Source: Jacaranda mimosifolia (Eukaryota > Streptophyta > Magnoliopsida > Lamiales > Bignoniaceae). From it: a stretch of DNA of 64,000 bases. Each line of letters starts with the position of its first letter. The first letter of the stretch is position 1. Positions 49,201 to 59,848 of the stretch are shown here, in pieces. The notes below the pieces were generated by a model. That model saw nothing but the letters and a program-made list of their open reading frames with translations, was not told the origin of the DNA and did no database searches. The stretch lies in contig CM032121.1 in NCBI GenBank assembly GCA_018894105.1, forward strand, positions 19,006,730-19,070,729, in the 5' to 3' direction. A program made the position numbers and the translations under genes.

Positions 49201-50874
49201 TTTCCTTTTTTCGCTGTTTCCTGCATCACAGATATTTAGGTTTTTAGGTACCCACATATTACTGGGTCCTAATATGTTAGTTTCCTTAACCCATACATAT
49301 TTAGTTCCAACGAGTCTTTTTATTGGACACTTGTAAGATAGGTGACCAGCATGATTACAGGAATAACAGGTTCTGGAATTTCTATATTCTCTAACAATTA
49401 GGGGCATTTTACCTTTGATTCTCTTTCTCAATGAATAATTCTCATCGAGAAGTTCTCTTATCTTTCTTTCTAACTCTTGATTTTTTTGAATTGTTCTATT
49501 TCTTTCTTCAGTCCCTTTCTTAATAATGTTATTGTAAACACGAACTATTTCTAATTTTTCATTTCCAGTTTCTTATAGCTAATTCTTAAGAGAGTTCATT
49601 TCAATTTCTAATGCAATTAATTGATTATAGCATTCAACATGCAAATTGAAAGAGTTGGTACTTTCACAATCAAATTCAAAAATTTTAGAATCACTTGTGG
49701 AATTAAAAGTTACCTATTTGTCCGCCATTAAATAGTTGTCCTCAACGTCAAATTGATCAGAATCAGAATCGTTCCAAGTAATTATCATGGCTTGCTATTT
49801 GAAACTTCAGTCAGGTTTAAGACTTCCTCTTAGTTTCGGGCAATCTGGTCTCTTTCATGACATTCATGGCATATGATTTGTTCTGATTTCTAATATTCAT
49901 TGTTTTATCTTTTGAAATTAGGTTTTGGATCTTTTTTTAATTTTTCTTTTGCTTGAGTAAGTTGCCTTAACCGTCTTGTGATCATAGCGATTTCCTCATT
50001 CAATGTTTCCTTATCAAGATCACCTAACTCTTCATTCCAATCTCCACTTTCTGCACTGAAAGCTATGTTTTTCTTGCTTTTGCTTTCAGAACTTTCTTTC
50101 TTGCTTAGAAATGTCATTTCATACGAGGTGAGAGAACCAATAAGTTCACCCATAGTCATCTTTTCCAAATTCTTTGCCTCATGGGTGGCCGTAACTTTTG
50201 GATTTCATTCTTTGGGTAAGGAGGGTAATATTTTTCTGACTTGCTCACTTCTGATATGACTTTTCCCTGGGTAAACATTGAATTTACAATATCCATAAAT
50301 CAATCATATATTTGACTTACTGATTCACATGTTTTCATTGAAAGCATTTCAAATTGATGATTAAAAAGAGCAATTCTTTCTAATCTTACCTAAGAAGTTC
50401 CTTCATGGGTGATTTGCAGTATATCCCACATCTCTTTTGCTAAAGAGCAAGTGCTGCTGCGATTATATTCCTCTTTAACAAGGGCACAAGATAGAATATT
50501 GTTTGCCTTGGCATTGGTTGAAAGGACTTTCTTATTTTCCACAGTAAGTTCCAGTTTGCCCTTTGGTGTCATGTCTGATTTCGCTAGAATGAGGGGCCCA
50601 TCAATGAAAACACTCTAGAGATCATAGTTTAAGTGAATGAAAAATTCTTGAATTTTGTTTTTCCATGTGGAATAGTTAGTTCCATCAAACAGATGGGGAT
50701 GTGTATGAGATTGGCCTTCTGCATAGATACCAAAAGTGGAGGCAACCATAGTAAGGGGTAACCTGACTTGGATGCCAGTTGAAAGTTTATGGGCGTAATA
50801 TAGTAAACGGTGAATAATGAAAACTGGAATATCACAACAGTTAAAAGACTTTTGAGAATAAGGTAAAGAAACAC
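46218..50874 (-). pseudogene. SIRE-like copia gag-pol polyprotein, broken
   Basis: On the minus strand: gag (50390-50874, then 49905-50168 with MTMGELIGSLTSYEM), CCHC knuckle CYSCNHAGHLSYKC (about 49370), a damaged protease region leading into MIGDRSFFSNL, GAG-pre-integrase (WTWHRHLGHANMKLVNHI), integrase (CDACVKGKQ, LHLDLFG, YVSVIVDDFSHFTW; C-terminal part RVFGCKHHILNDRD), reverse transcriptase (47435-47782, then 46924-47133) and RNase H (IHCDNTSAINITRNPVHHSR, ending QLADTFTKP). The RT box reads YINDIIFGGT, so the first of the two catalytic Asp residues is replaced by Asn. Frame changes and stops separate most pieces. Confidence 0.88.
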
Positions 50875-51365
50875 AGAAATTTATAGTGGTTCGACAAGCC
50901 TAGTCCACTACCTAAGTGATAGCACTTAAGAATTTTAACATGCAATTTTATTAGAAGAAAATCAGAGACAAGATACAAAGTACTAAAAGACTGGAACTTG
51001 CACTGCTACAAAGGCTGACTATATGACAGCAATATAAAAGTACTCACTCAACCATTTGCAAGTAACTAAAGGCTTATAAAGTATATTATGAGTTGTGTTC
51101 AACACGTAATGTGTTTCTCACTTAAATAGGATGCTCAATAGAGCTTTCCTTTGATAGCTGAGCTTGTAATATGTTGTTTTTCTTTTTTGATTGACAACCA
51201 ATCTTTCCTTCTTTGAGTCCAACAGTCACTTGCCATATTATCCTTATTCAAACTTTGATATGAACAAAGAAATAATTCTAAATGGTAACTTTCCATGTGA
51301 AAGAGAATAAAAGACAAGATAATTGATTGGTCATTGTCAAAACACATATAGAGGAGATCCTTACA
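50780..51365 (-). repeat. 5' LTR of the SIRE-like element
   Basis: 586 bp partner of the left LTR. It begins TGAAAGTTTATGGGCG on the plus strand and ends CCTTACA at the TGAAG flank. Confidence 0.9.
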
Positions 51366-52896
51366 TGAAGCTTATTTGTAGTTGATGAAAAAGCCTCAAC
51401 AAAACTAGATTGGGTTCCATTCAACCAATATCCAAGTGTTATATACTATCAAATAATATCTATAAGTGTTTCAATGGTTCATGCATGATGCTAGAGAAAC
51501 ATCATTGATTTCTTTGCTTGAGACTATAAGAAACCTCTTAATGACTAGGATGCAAATTAATAGAGAAAAGACTACAAAATGGGATGGACCTATTTGCTCC
51601 AAGATTAAAAAAGTTCTTGTCAAAATCACAAAGGAGGTTAGGAATGTATACTAATAAGATCTGATATATGATTGGCATTTTATGGTAGTAGGACTATTTG
51701 ATTAGCACATAGTAGATGTATGCGAGAGGACATGTAGCTACAAAAAGTAAGATTTGACAAGAATGCCCTACAAACATACAATTTCAGCTATATCATGCAA
51801 AAATGAAAGACCTAAAGCATACGTGCACTAGTGTTATAGTGTGGATTCTTACTTAAAATGCCATGAAAATGCTATTTTTTGCATTAACGGACCTAATTTG
51901 TGGTCTAAAAGTACAAATAGACATCCTTTGCCACCGTTATACAAAGAAAAGGTTGGTAGGACCCAAATGATGAGAAAGACATAGCCAAATAAGTCCACGA
52001 TATCTTTTAATTCTAGTAAGATCATAGATGTTAAAAGAACAAATAAGGCAACATCACAGACTGTTCATGAAAATGTGGTAAGAATTCAAGCTTTAGTTTC
52101 TAGAAAACTAATATAGAAAATCGCAATTTTGTTGAATTACATTTAGAAATACTGGATTCTAATTACCTTTTAACTAACTATATTGTAATGATTTTTCAAG
52201 TTAGAAGGCCACAAAAAAAGTACAAATTAGAGAAAGTCAAATAAAGTTTTCTCAGTAAAGGTTGCTATGCTTCTTTTTATTAAGTGAAAAAAGAGTTAAG
52301 TTCAAAAAGAGTTAAGTTCTTTGCACTAACTTAGAGTATTTGTTGTAGATTAATTAATCATCTATAAACCATAAAATGATGATTAAGAAAGGAAGAATGA
52401 ACTTCATCACAGTTTCCAATTTTAGATTATGTATCTCAAATACATCTAAAGGCGATTCTTCCAAGTTGGAGCTGAATCTAGTATCAAGTCCAGTGCATCC
52501 AAGTTTGGTACCAATGAGTCTTCTGCCTCCTAGATAAGTGAAGCTCATTGATGATTTGAAGAAATTGCATCCAAGTCTTCAATTTTAATTTTAGTTCCAG
52601 TTTCTTTTGTCTTGTTGAATATCGATATTATCTTGTTATCTTGGTATTCTAGATGATTATATTACATTGCTGAATATTGTTATTGAGATGTTTATAAGGA
52701 TGACTCTTATTGTCTAGTTTGTAAATATGCCTTTGTTGGATTTTATTTTAAATTGATAATTTTTTTGTATTGGATATTATTAATTTAGGTAAAAAACCAG
52801 TTTGAAGGATATTGTTGTTTAATGTTGTTGTGCTGGATGCTATTGCTTTATATTGCTGGATATTGTTGGTATTGCTTAGCTTGGTACAATCAAGCA

Positions 52897-54140
52897 TGCA
52901 TGCAACACATAGTGCACTAAGTGATGCAAATTTCGGACAAGATACTATGCTCTTAGTGCACTAAGTATGAGAATCTAGTGAACAATACAACATGCATGCA
53001 TGCAACACATAATGTACTAAGTTCTGGTATTCTTGGAGCACAACAATATGCAGCTTAGTGCACTAATGCTAGAATTTTGTGAGTAGGATAGCCAACATGT
53101 GTACGGGTGTGTAGAAAAAATCAAGATCAATTGAATCAACTGACAACTAAAAAAGTTAAACTAAGTCGAACCGAATGAAACCAAACCGAAGTATATTTGT
53201 TTCTTTTTTTGATTTTATATTACAGTTTTCAATTTGATTCGATTTTTTTGCCCAATTAACCAAAATCGAATAAAAAAAAAAGTCCAGTCTGTTTTAGTTT
53301 TGGTTTAGTTAAGCATAATCGAACCATTAGTTGATGATTGTTTTCGATATTACTTATTGTTTTATTTTTTTATTTCAAAATTCTAAAATTGAATTATTAA
53401 AAATTCAAAGTCAAACCCCAATTGCTTCCTAATTCCCACTCATGTGCCCACCGCTCACTATTGTTTGTACTCCTTCTCAAGACTCACGATCAGTCAATCA
53501 CACCTCAAGTCAGCAATCATTGCTCACCACAACCGAGAGCGAACCAAAACACAAGCAGAGCAGCATTAGGCCACTAGCACTCACCTAACAACTATTTATG
53601 CCAGTCGCAAATGGCCCAGTGTGCAATGCACAAGTGTACAACCTTGAGGACCTTCACCAGTGCCCCTGTCCACTAGTTTGCACCCATCCCAAGTAGCCCT
53701 GCAGCAGCACCAGGTAGTAGCACCTACCACTCACCGCAAGCATCTACCACCACTCGCCAGCGTACAAGCACAGTTGATTGCCCAGCTTACTCGCGATTTA
53801 CTAGCCCCGTATAGACCCCAGGCACCCCCTAAAAAAACTTCCAATTGGTAAACCTCACAATCAGAACTAAAATTGAATTGATTTTGATAAGTTTAGTTTT
53901 GGTTTGAACCAAAATCAAACTAGTAAAATCAGTTAATAACCTAATCGAACTGAACTATTTTGGGTTCGATTTTTGATTTTGAATTTTGAAAAATTAAAAA
54001 TTTTGGTGAATTGACCGAACCATTGGGTTTGATAGATTTTTATCTGAATGCATACCCTTAAGCATGTGTGCAACACTTTGTGCACTAAGTTCTGAAAACC
54101 TATAAGTAGGATATCATGCATGTAGCTTAGTATGTTATGT
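52897..54140. repeat. ~100-bp tandem repeats with palindromic TAGTGCACTA core
   Basis: Two units (about 52897-52991 and 52992-53093) and a third resuming after the hAT-like insertion at 54069. Each contains CATG(C/T)(A/G)TGCAACAC, AGTGCACTAAGT and a GAATTTTGTGAG-like end. TAGTGCACTA is a perfect palindrome. A single related unit is present in MULE-beta near 38456-38560. Confidence 0.7.
53102..54060. mobile_element. second hAT-like element with AACCGAA/GGTTCGG word arrays
   Basis: Target duplications AACATGTG (53094-53101) and AGCATGTG (54061-54068). Inverted ends TACGGGTGTGTA and TAAGGGTATGCA. The flanks contain CGAACCGAATGAAACCAAAC, TTTGGTTTAGTT and TTGACCGAACC words. The interior is unlike that of 37036-37948: GC-richer, with a His/Pro-type frame at 53660-53851 that I do not regard as a gene. 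959 bp. Confidence 0.78.
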
Positions 54141-54388
54141 GCTACATTTATTTATTAACTTGAGCATGCAATACTTATGCATTGAAATTGAAAACATGCA
54201 TTGCCAACTAATAAAAGTCATAATAAAGGAAGAATTCTTCTACTTCAATAACCTAACAATGTCATTAAAAAATTAGGATTACAATCTGAAAGCTAAACTA
54301 AACATAATTCTACCTAACTTAACAATAAAAATTACAAATTAAATTAATTCTAAACTAGACCCTAAGTCATAGTAATGTAACTCTATCT

Positions 54389-54844
54389 TCAAGCATTGAC
54401 ACTATCATTTTCATCACAACAATTGGAATCAACAAGACAACAATTGCAAGGGAAAGAAACATCAATTTCATTTTTGTGGTACATTGGAATCAAAATTTTC
54501 AAGTTTTTCTTTCTCCTTTTGTCGGCATCTCTCTCTCTCTCTCTCTCTCTCTTCTTATGGTGTACGGTTCCTTCCTCCAAATTATTTATTCTTCTAAGCA
54601 ATCTAAGAATGACAATCTTTGCTCTGTCACACATTTTTGGATCCCACCATTTGAAGACACCACAACATCCTGTCTTCTTTTCAGGTTCATTAATAAAATT
54701 TCAAGTTAATTATATGTTTTAACCATTAAGATAAAGAAAATTACTTAAACATACCTCATAATTTAGGCAAGCACAATATCTTTTATCTAGGTTATTTGGT
54801 CCCCATGATGTTAACAATGGTAGCTCATATCCACAATTGCACAT
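54389..54844 (-). pseudogene. GRF-type zinc-finger gene of MULE-gamma
   Basis: Exon 1 (54755-54844) reads MCNCGYELPLLTSW, then NNLDKRYCACLNYE, ending at a GTATGT donor. Exon 2, from an AG near 54680, reads KTGCCGVFKWWDPKMCDRAK and continues ILRLLRRINNLEEG to TAA at 54389. Together they give a complete zf-GRF core (CxCG, RYxxC, GCCGVFKWW) and the short basic-helical tail usual in plant zf-GRF proteins. A (CT)n run encodes RERERERD. The ATG used by the MULE-beta copy is TTG here, so only an internal Met remains and the upstream part has lost its frame; I call it a pseudogene but a short protein is possible. Convergent with the transposase. Confidence 0.65.
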
Positions 54845-55022
54845 TAATGAAGGTTTTAGAGAGAATCTATTACTTGCACACTCTTTCTCTCTTCTACAGA
54901 TGTTTAATGAGAACTCAATTTTCTTCCTCTATTATGCTATCGCGATGTTGTTGCTTGGTATGTTGTTGCTTAGTGTGTAGAATGGTAAAAAATAGAGCAA
55001 AATAGAAGGATAGCGCACAACT

Positions 55023-56300
55023 AACCTATTCGATAGGAAAATCGTAACCACATTTATACAATCCTGATGGCTCCATGCTGGTAGGTTCTTGCCACTTGAA
55101 CATCATACTTTTATGAATAAAAGCTAATACTATTGGACCCAACACAACCCTTTCACCTCAAGCAAGGTCACATATTTGAAGAAACTTAAGAGTTTAGGAA
55201 CAAGCCCTTATATAGTAAACATATTGTTAAGTCCCTATTAGTATTAATTTTAATATCATATTTAGAACTCAACAAATAATTTTCTTATTTAAAATTATAA
55301 TTTCCTTGCTTATTGGTGCAAAAGATTATTATTATTTTATTTGAGTCATATTCTAATTAGAAGACTCTGTTAATTTTTATAAATTGGCCTTCAGATACTT
55401 AGTTAAAGGATCGATTTGGATTTTTTATTTTGGAGATTAGAAGTTTCGCGAGAACTTGGGATTCAAATGAGGACAAAGCGGAGATCAAATTCAACTAGGA
55501 ATAGAGTTTCCTCTTCTCCTTTTTTTTTTTTTTTTTAATTCTAGATTTGAGACGATGTTTTGTTTGACAATTCAACCATCAATTGATTTGTTATTCTAGA
55601 ATTGTGATCGATTCTTTCGAATAAATTGATGCATAATTTTCTTCCATGAAATTAGTAGTGCTTTAAGTTATTTCTTCTATTGTGTGCTTTTTTTATTTGA
55701 TTGTTTGATCAACAGTCAAGTGCATCTTTAAACCTTAAAGGAGTCTTGAAAAAGAAAATCTAGGGATTGATTAAAAATAGAAGAGGTTAGGATTAATTAT
55801 TCAAATCGATGAATTAATTAAATTGTGAGTAGGATAGGAATATACCTGTTTGCCCTAGCTAGTTAGTTGATTGGTACAACCCTATCCATAATTTAGTTAA
55901 TTCACATAGCAATATAGTGAGTTGAATAAATTAGGGATTTAATTGCCGATAATTCAGAAGAACCTCATAATTTCATAAGACTCAAGACTAATAACTTATT
56001 ATTTATTTCATTAGGAGATACTTATGTAATCAACCTATTCGATTGATGAAATCGTAATTCGAAGCTTCTATATCCTGATAGAAAACTTAATCCGTACACT
56101 TTTTTTTTGTTTTATTTCCATTATTTTAATGTCAATTCCTACTTAATTGATTTTTATTTGAATAAAATAAGTGTGTGACAAATTAGTAATTAGTAGCAAA
56201 TAATTTAGTTCCTCATGTGATTGACACTCTTGTCATCATTTTATTACTTGTTGCGATACGTGCACTTGCACGATTGTTTGCATTATTTGTTTTGCACACC
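55023..56300. mobile_element. possible LTR-retrotransposon-derived sequence
   Basis: AACCTATTCGAT..AAATCGTAA..ATCCTGAT appears twice (near 55023-55070 and 56031-56080), and the stretch CGATACGTGCACTTGCAC near 56254 resembles words seen at plant LTR-element borders. No coding region, primer-binding site or target duplication was found. Confidence 0.3.
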
Positions 56301-58707
56301 AACACGTATCTTAATAGCCACAAAGTTAAAAAGAGATCATATTATTCCATGCTGACAAAACCTAACCTATTAGAGAAATGGCCAATAATATGGCCATAAC
56401 CCGTTATTGACTTACCCGTCATTAGAAGATGACCAAAATCTTTTCCATCAATGAGGTGGCCATCGCAACATTAAATAGCAAGCCAGTTGCAAAGAACCCA
56501 ATAATAGCGTACATATATATGCCTAGTAGGGTAGAGGTCCTTAGAATCATAGCAAAGTGAAAATAGTTGTCTGCCATTTTCCAGAGAAAGACAAAAACAA
56601 GTTTGCACACTGTGTGACTCGCTTGAATTATCACCAAGATGCTTGGTCTCTGCTAAAGCTTCATGTAAGTCACCTCCTCCCGCTTACTCTAGCTCTAGTG
56701 AACCCATTTTGAATAAATGGGGGATATAATTAACCAATTCCAATTCCAAAAGATCACCCTAAATTTGTTTACAGAGCATATTAAAATGTGCTCACTCGAG
56801 CTCTTCCAGCAGTTGGTCCTTGGAGGAATTCTAACTAGTGAGTAGGTCTACCATAAAAGTGCTCCAAATGGGATCACAAGTTTTTTTATGATTATAGCCA
56901 TAGGATGGAAGAATATATGTTAAGTGAGTTAGTTCGTTTTCTTTTTTCTGAGGTTCTTCATTTGAGAGAAAAAGAAGTAAGAGCACAAAAGTAGCGATTG
57001 ATTGAGAAGTGAGCAGTGAAAGGTAAGAAAGTAGAGAAAATATGTGGTGCACAACATATTGCCTGACACGTGCTATGAATAGATTGACTGTTAAACACAT
57101 ACAAATTAAGAGATACTCATCAGATTAGTTGTGTATTCATATTTTTGCCACCAAATTTAGAAAATAAATGTATGTAGTCATGCTCATTCCAAACTAGCAA
57201 TGATCAACTAATCTATATCAAATTAGAATTTCAATCAAGTCTAATGGAGAGTATTAGTTGTATCTACAAAAGTAATTAGTTGAGGCCTAGTAATAATTCC
57301 CAAGCCCCAGGGAAATTGAAAAGTTAGATCATCAGGGCTCAAGATAAGTTTGCTTATCTGCAACCCAACACATCAGAAAAGCAATAAGAAAAGATATCTT
57401 CTGCAAGAGAGGACAAAATCAAAGAGAATCCCTACAAACCTTGGAAAATCTACAAAGAAACCACTAAGTTGGGAATTTCTTATTTTTTTTCCTTTTTTTT
57501 TCTTTCTGTATTATTTAAAGCACAATGCAATTCCTGATCAACAAAAGCAATTATTGCTTCAATTTGACTTTCTCAAAATTTCGCATAGTTGCATCTTGAT
57601 CTTGCACTCAATCTCGATTTTACAATCAAACACTTTGCAGGCAGTATTTATATGTAAATTTTAATTGAATCTTTGTTTCTCATTTAATTTCTCTAGACAA
57701 TTCAGGTCTCATGTGAAATTAATAGTACATACAAAAATTTGTTCCATTGAAAAATCCTATGGAAACGTAGGCGAAGAACTTTTTGTGTATATATATGTAT
57801 TTAATCTCTAAGGATAGTATTGGAACTTGAAAGTTAAAAATATCATGTTATTCTTTTAAATGATATTGATCAAATGATACAGTACTTTCGGGGTGAAAAA
57901 TTTTATTTTAAGAATAGGATATTATTTTAAAATACTTAAAAGCAGAAGAAATTAGTTTGAAATGGTGGTTTTCTTTTTGAATTTGTGAAATTTTTATTTT
58001 TATTACTTTCACGTCATACTAATTTGAACTCAAGATTTTTTTTTCTTTTTTCTTTGAAGTTAGAAGCAATATACTGAATATTTTAAAAAGTTTCCAATTT
58101 ATTTAAGTTAGTATTTTAAAAATCGGACTATACCAGTCGATTGGACTAGTCAAACTAGTGATCGAAGGCCAATCTGATCTGATTGAAGCTTAAAAACTAG
58201 GGACTAATTGAATCAATCAAATAGGTCAACAACCGATTCAATCAGTTATGGTTGGACTAGTTGACCACCCATTTATTTATTTTTCTATTTTTTAAAAAAA
58301 TTTAAAAATTAATTTTTTTAGAAAAATGTAATAATGAAAAAAGGAAATATGAGTTGAAGATGATGACTAAAGATTTTGGACTTGTAGTTTTTTTAAGCAT
58401 GAATTTATTTCTTTGGAATTTAATGAAGTATTAGTTATATGTGATGCTTATGTTTAATTTGTTGTCTTATTTTAATCTCTCTTAGATATATTGAATATTT
58501 AGTATGGAAGAACTTGCTTTTTACTTGGATTTAAAGCATGAAGCGGACGATTACTTAAATTAATGTTGAACATTATTTTTAATTAAATTTATTTATAGTT
58601 GACTAATTGTAAAGTAATATTTTTTTAAAAGAATAATTTAAAGGTGAGTTAGAATTGTGATGATGTCTAATTTTGTGAGTGGGGTTTTTCCTATCAACTA
58701 GAGATGT
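56301..58707. other. region without a recognised gene
   Basis: AT-rich. A hydrophobic frame (56422-56637, -) has no domain I recognise. Near 58120-58260 a cluster of GGACTAGT, CCGATTCAAT and TTGGACTAGTTGACC words resembles one end of a word-array element of the kind described elsewhere here, but no second end was found. Confidence 0.4.
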
Positions 58708-59413
58708 TGATCGACCAGAAAGTTAAGCTCAGGGAGTAGCTAAAGGTGCAGGTTAAATCCTGCAACCAAGGAACACATGTTAGGCTAATGAGGGGGTCCT
58801 CGGCTAAGACCCTCCGATACTTAAGTCAAAAAGAGCGCGATCAAAAAGTAATTTGGTAGAGTAATAGCTTAGGAGAAGTGGAAAAAACATATCTTTATCT
58901 CTGAAAGGAGGGTATTTATAGTATTTGTCGGGGGTCGAAAAGATGGTAATCTCCCTACCATTTGACAATGCTCCTTGCTTCCTTGTAGGGGCATTATATT
59001 TCTTTTGGAGTTGGTGGACCGACATCCTCTTTAGCCAATCAAAAATGAGGGGTGGCATTACTGTCATTAATACGGAGTTGATGGGCTAACGGTGTCATTA
59101 ATGCAGACAAGTGGGTGGTTCGGTCATATTAAATGTGGATGTGACCGGTGACATGCATTGTAATTAATGCGGCAACCACTAGGGACGCTACTGCTATGTA
59201 TCTGCTCAACCATATTTGGTCAAGAAGGTTGAAACTGTGAGCCTTTGCGAGGTTTTCGTCGATTTTCCTTAAGGTCAACGTGTCTCTATTATGGTTGATA
59301 CTGGGTGCCTGCACTTGGGATCATTTGGTTAGTTTAGGCTTGATAATGATGTTGAATACTAGGCCATCTATATTGGGTCTACCATAATGGACTCTTTCAT
59401 TGTGCACATATCA
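58708..59413 (-). repeat. 3' LTR of the Tat-type element
   Basis: About 706 bp, bounded on the plus strand by TGATCGACC on the left and CACATATCA on the right. Just inside the right edge the minus strand reads GAGTGGAGGGGACTCA, a polypurine tract. The minus strand has CTATAAATAC at 58912-58921, a TATA box placed to start transcription leftward. Confidence 0.65.
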
Positions 59414-59634
59414 TGAGTCCCCTCCACTCTTCAGTTTGATCGACTTGGTGGAAGGAATGATTGAAGAGTAGTGTATTCCGACCTAAAAATTTTAAATTTT
59501 GACTAGGTTTTTAATGGTGCCAATTATTGAGCAGTTTTGGGTGGTTACCTTGGGCACTTACACATGGTAACCAGAGGTTATGCAATAAATAGCTGATAGC
59601 CGGTCAATTTAACCAGTTGGCTTGCTTGGGTGGG

Positions 59635-59644
59635 CTATAAATAG
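59635..59644 (+). promoter_or_regulatory. TATA box for the antisense gene
   Basis: CTATAAATAG in a GC-richer context, about 205 bases before the first ATG of the antisense gene and outside the LTR. It suggests the antisense gene has its own promoter, independent of the LTR. Confidence 0.5.
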
Positions 59645-59848
59645 TCCATTTGACTGCTCATTTACCACTTTTACTGTGCCCTTGCAAGGTCGAGCTTTGG
59701 AAACAACGTTTGAGTGTTACCAAAATTCTAGCTGACTATTTCTTGGCGTTCTTGTTGTGTATAACTTGCGCTTCACTTTTTCATAAGTCTTTTTACCTGA
59801 CTTAGTTCATTTTTACCAATTTATTTTTCAATATTTCCTACCATAGAA

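Larger units (their letters stand above)
43295..51365 (-). mobile_element. 8.07-kb copia retrotransposon, SIRE/Maximus-like, inserted in MULE-gamma
   Basis: LTRs at 43295-43878 and 50780-51365 start TGAAAG and end CTAACA/CTTACA. Flanking pentamers GGAAG (43290-43294) and TGAAG (51366-51370) match at four of five bases. The polypurine tract (minus strand AAAATGGGGAGAT) lies directly before the 3' LTR at 43879-43892, as in SIRE-type elements. A diverged initiator-Met primer-binding site, TGGCATCCAAGTC, follows the 5' LTR at about 50766-50778. Removing the element rejoins a MULE transposase. An extra reading frame lies between RNase H and the 3' LTR. Confidence 0.92.
41985..52050 (+). pseudogene. 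MULE-gamma transposase relic, split by the SIRE-type element
   Basis: Upstream part: acidic region (LFHESDYDTEEDDKLYEVYI, 41985-42329), then a degenerate MuDR region and transposase core words (FVIRVDGCFLKGNYRGQLLS near 42897; CVRHLH near 43170), with many stops. Downstream of the insertion the same protein resumes: FMHDARETSLISLLETIRNL, LTRMPYKHTISAI (SWIM region), CYSVDSYLKCHENAI and LPPLYKEKVGRT, the usual MULE C-terminus ending near 52000. Stops are scattered through both parts, more than in MULE-alpha, so this element is older. Confidence 0.75.
41076..55010 (+). mobile_element. MULE-gamma, decayed Mutator-like element with nested insertions
   Basis: Left terminal region at 41076-41757, degenerate transposase on the plus strand (41985-43294, resuming 51371-52050), tandem subterminal repeats (52897-54140) and a GRF zinc-finger gene on the minus strand (54389-54844). 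It is interrupted by an 8-kb copia element and a 0.96-kb hAT-like element. The homology to MULE-beta fades near 55010 (GGTTAGTTGT on the opposite strand). The right terminus is not visible; LTR-like sequence begins there, so the true end may be lost. Confidence 0.6.

Noticed and set aside
53660..53851. 63-residue frame rich in Pro, His and Gln
   Set aside because: It lies inside the hAT-like element 53102-54060 in GC-richer sequence without a domain; chance frame.
56422..56637. 71-residue hydrophobic frame on the minus strand
   Set aside because: It looks membrane-like but matches no family I know, has no upstream promoter or exon signals, and sits among transposon debris.
58804..59314. Minus-strand frames within the gypsy LTR
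   Set aside because: They lie wholly inside the LTR and carry no domain; LTRs seldom code.
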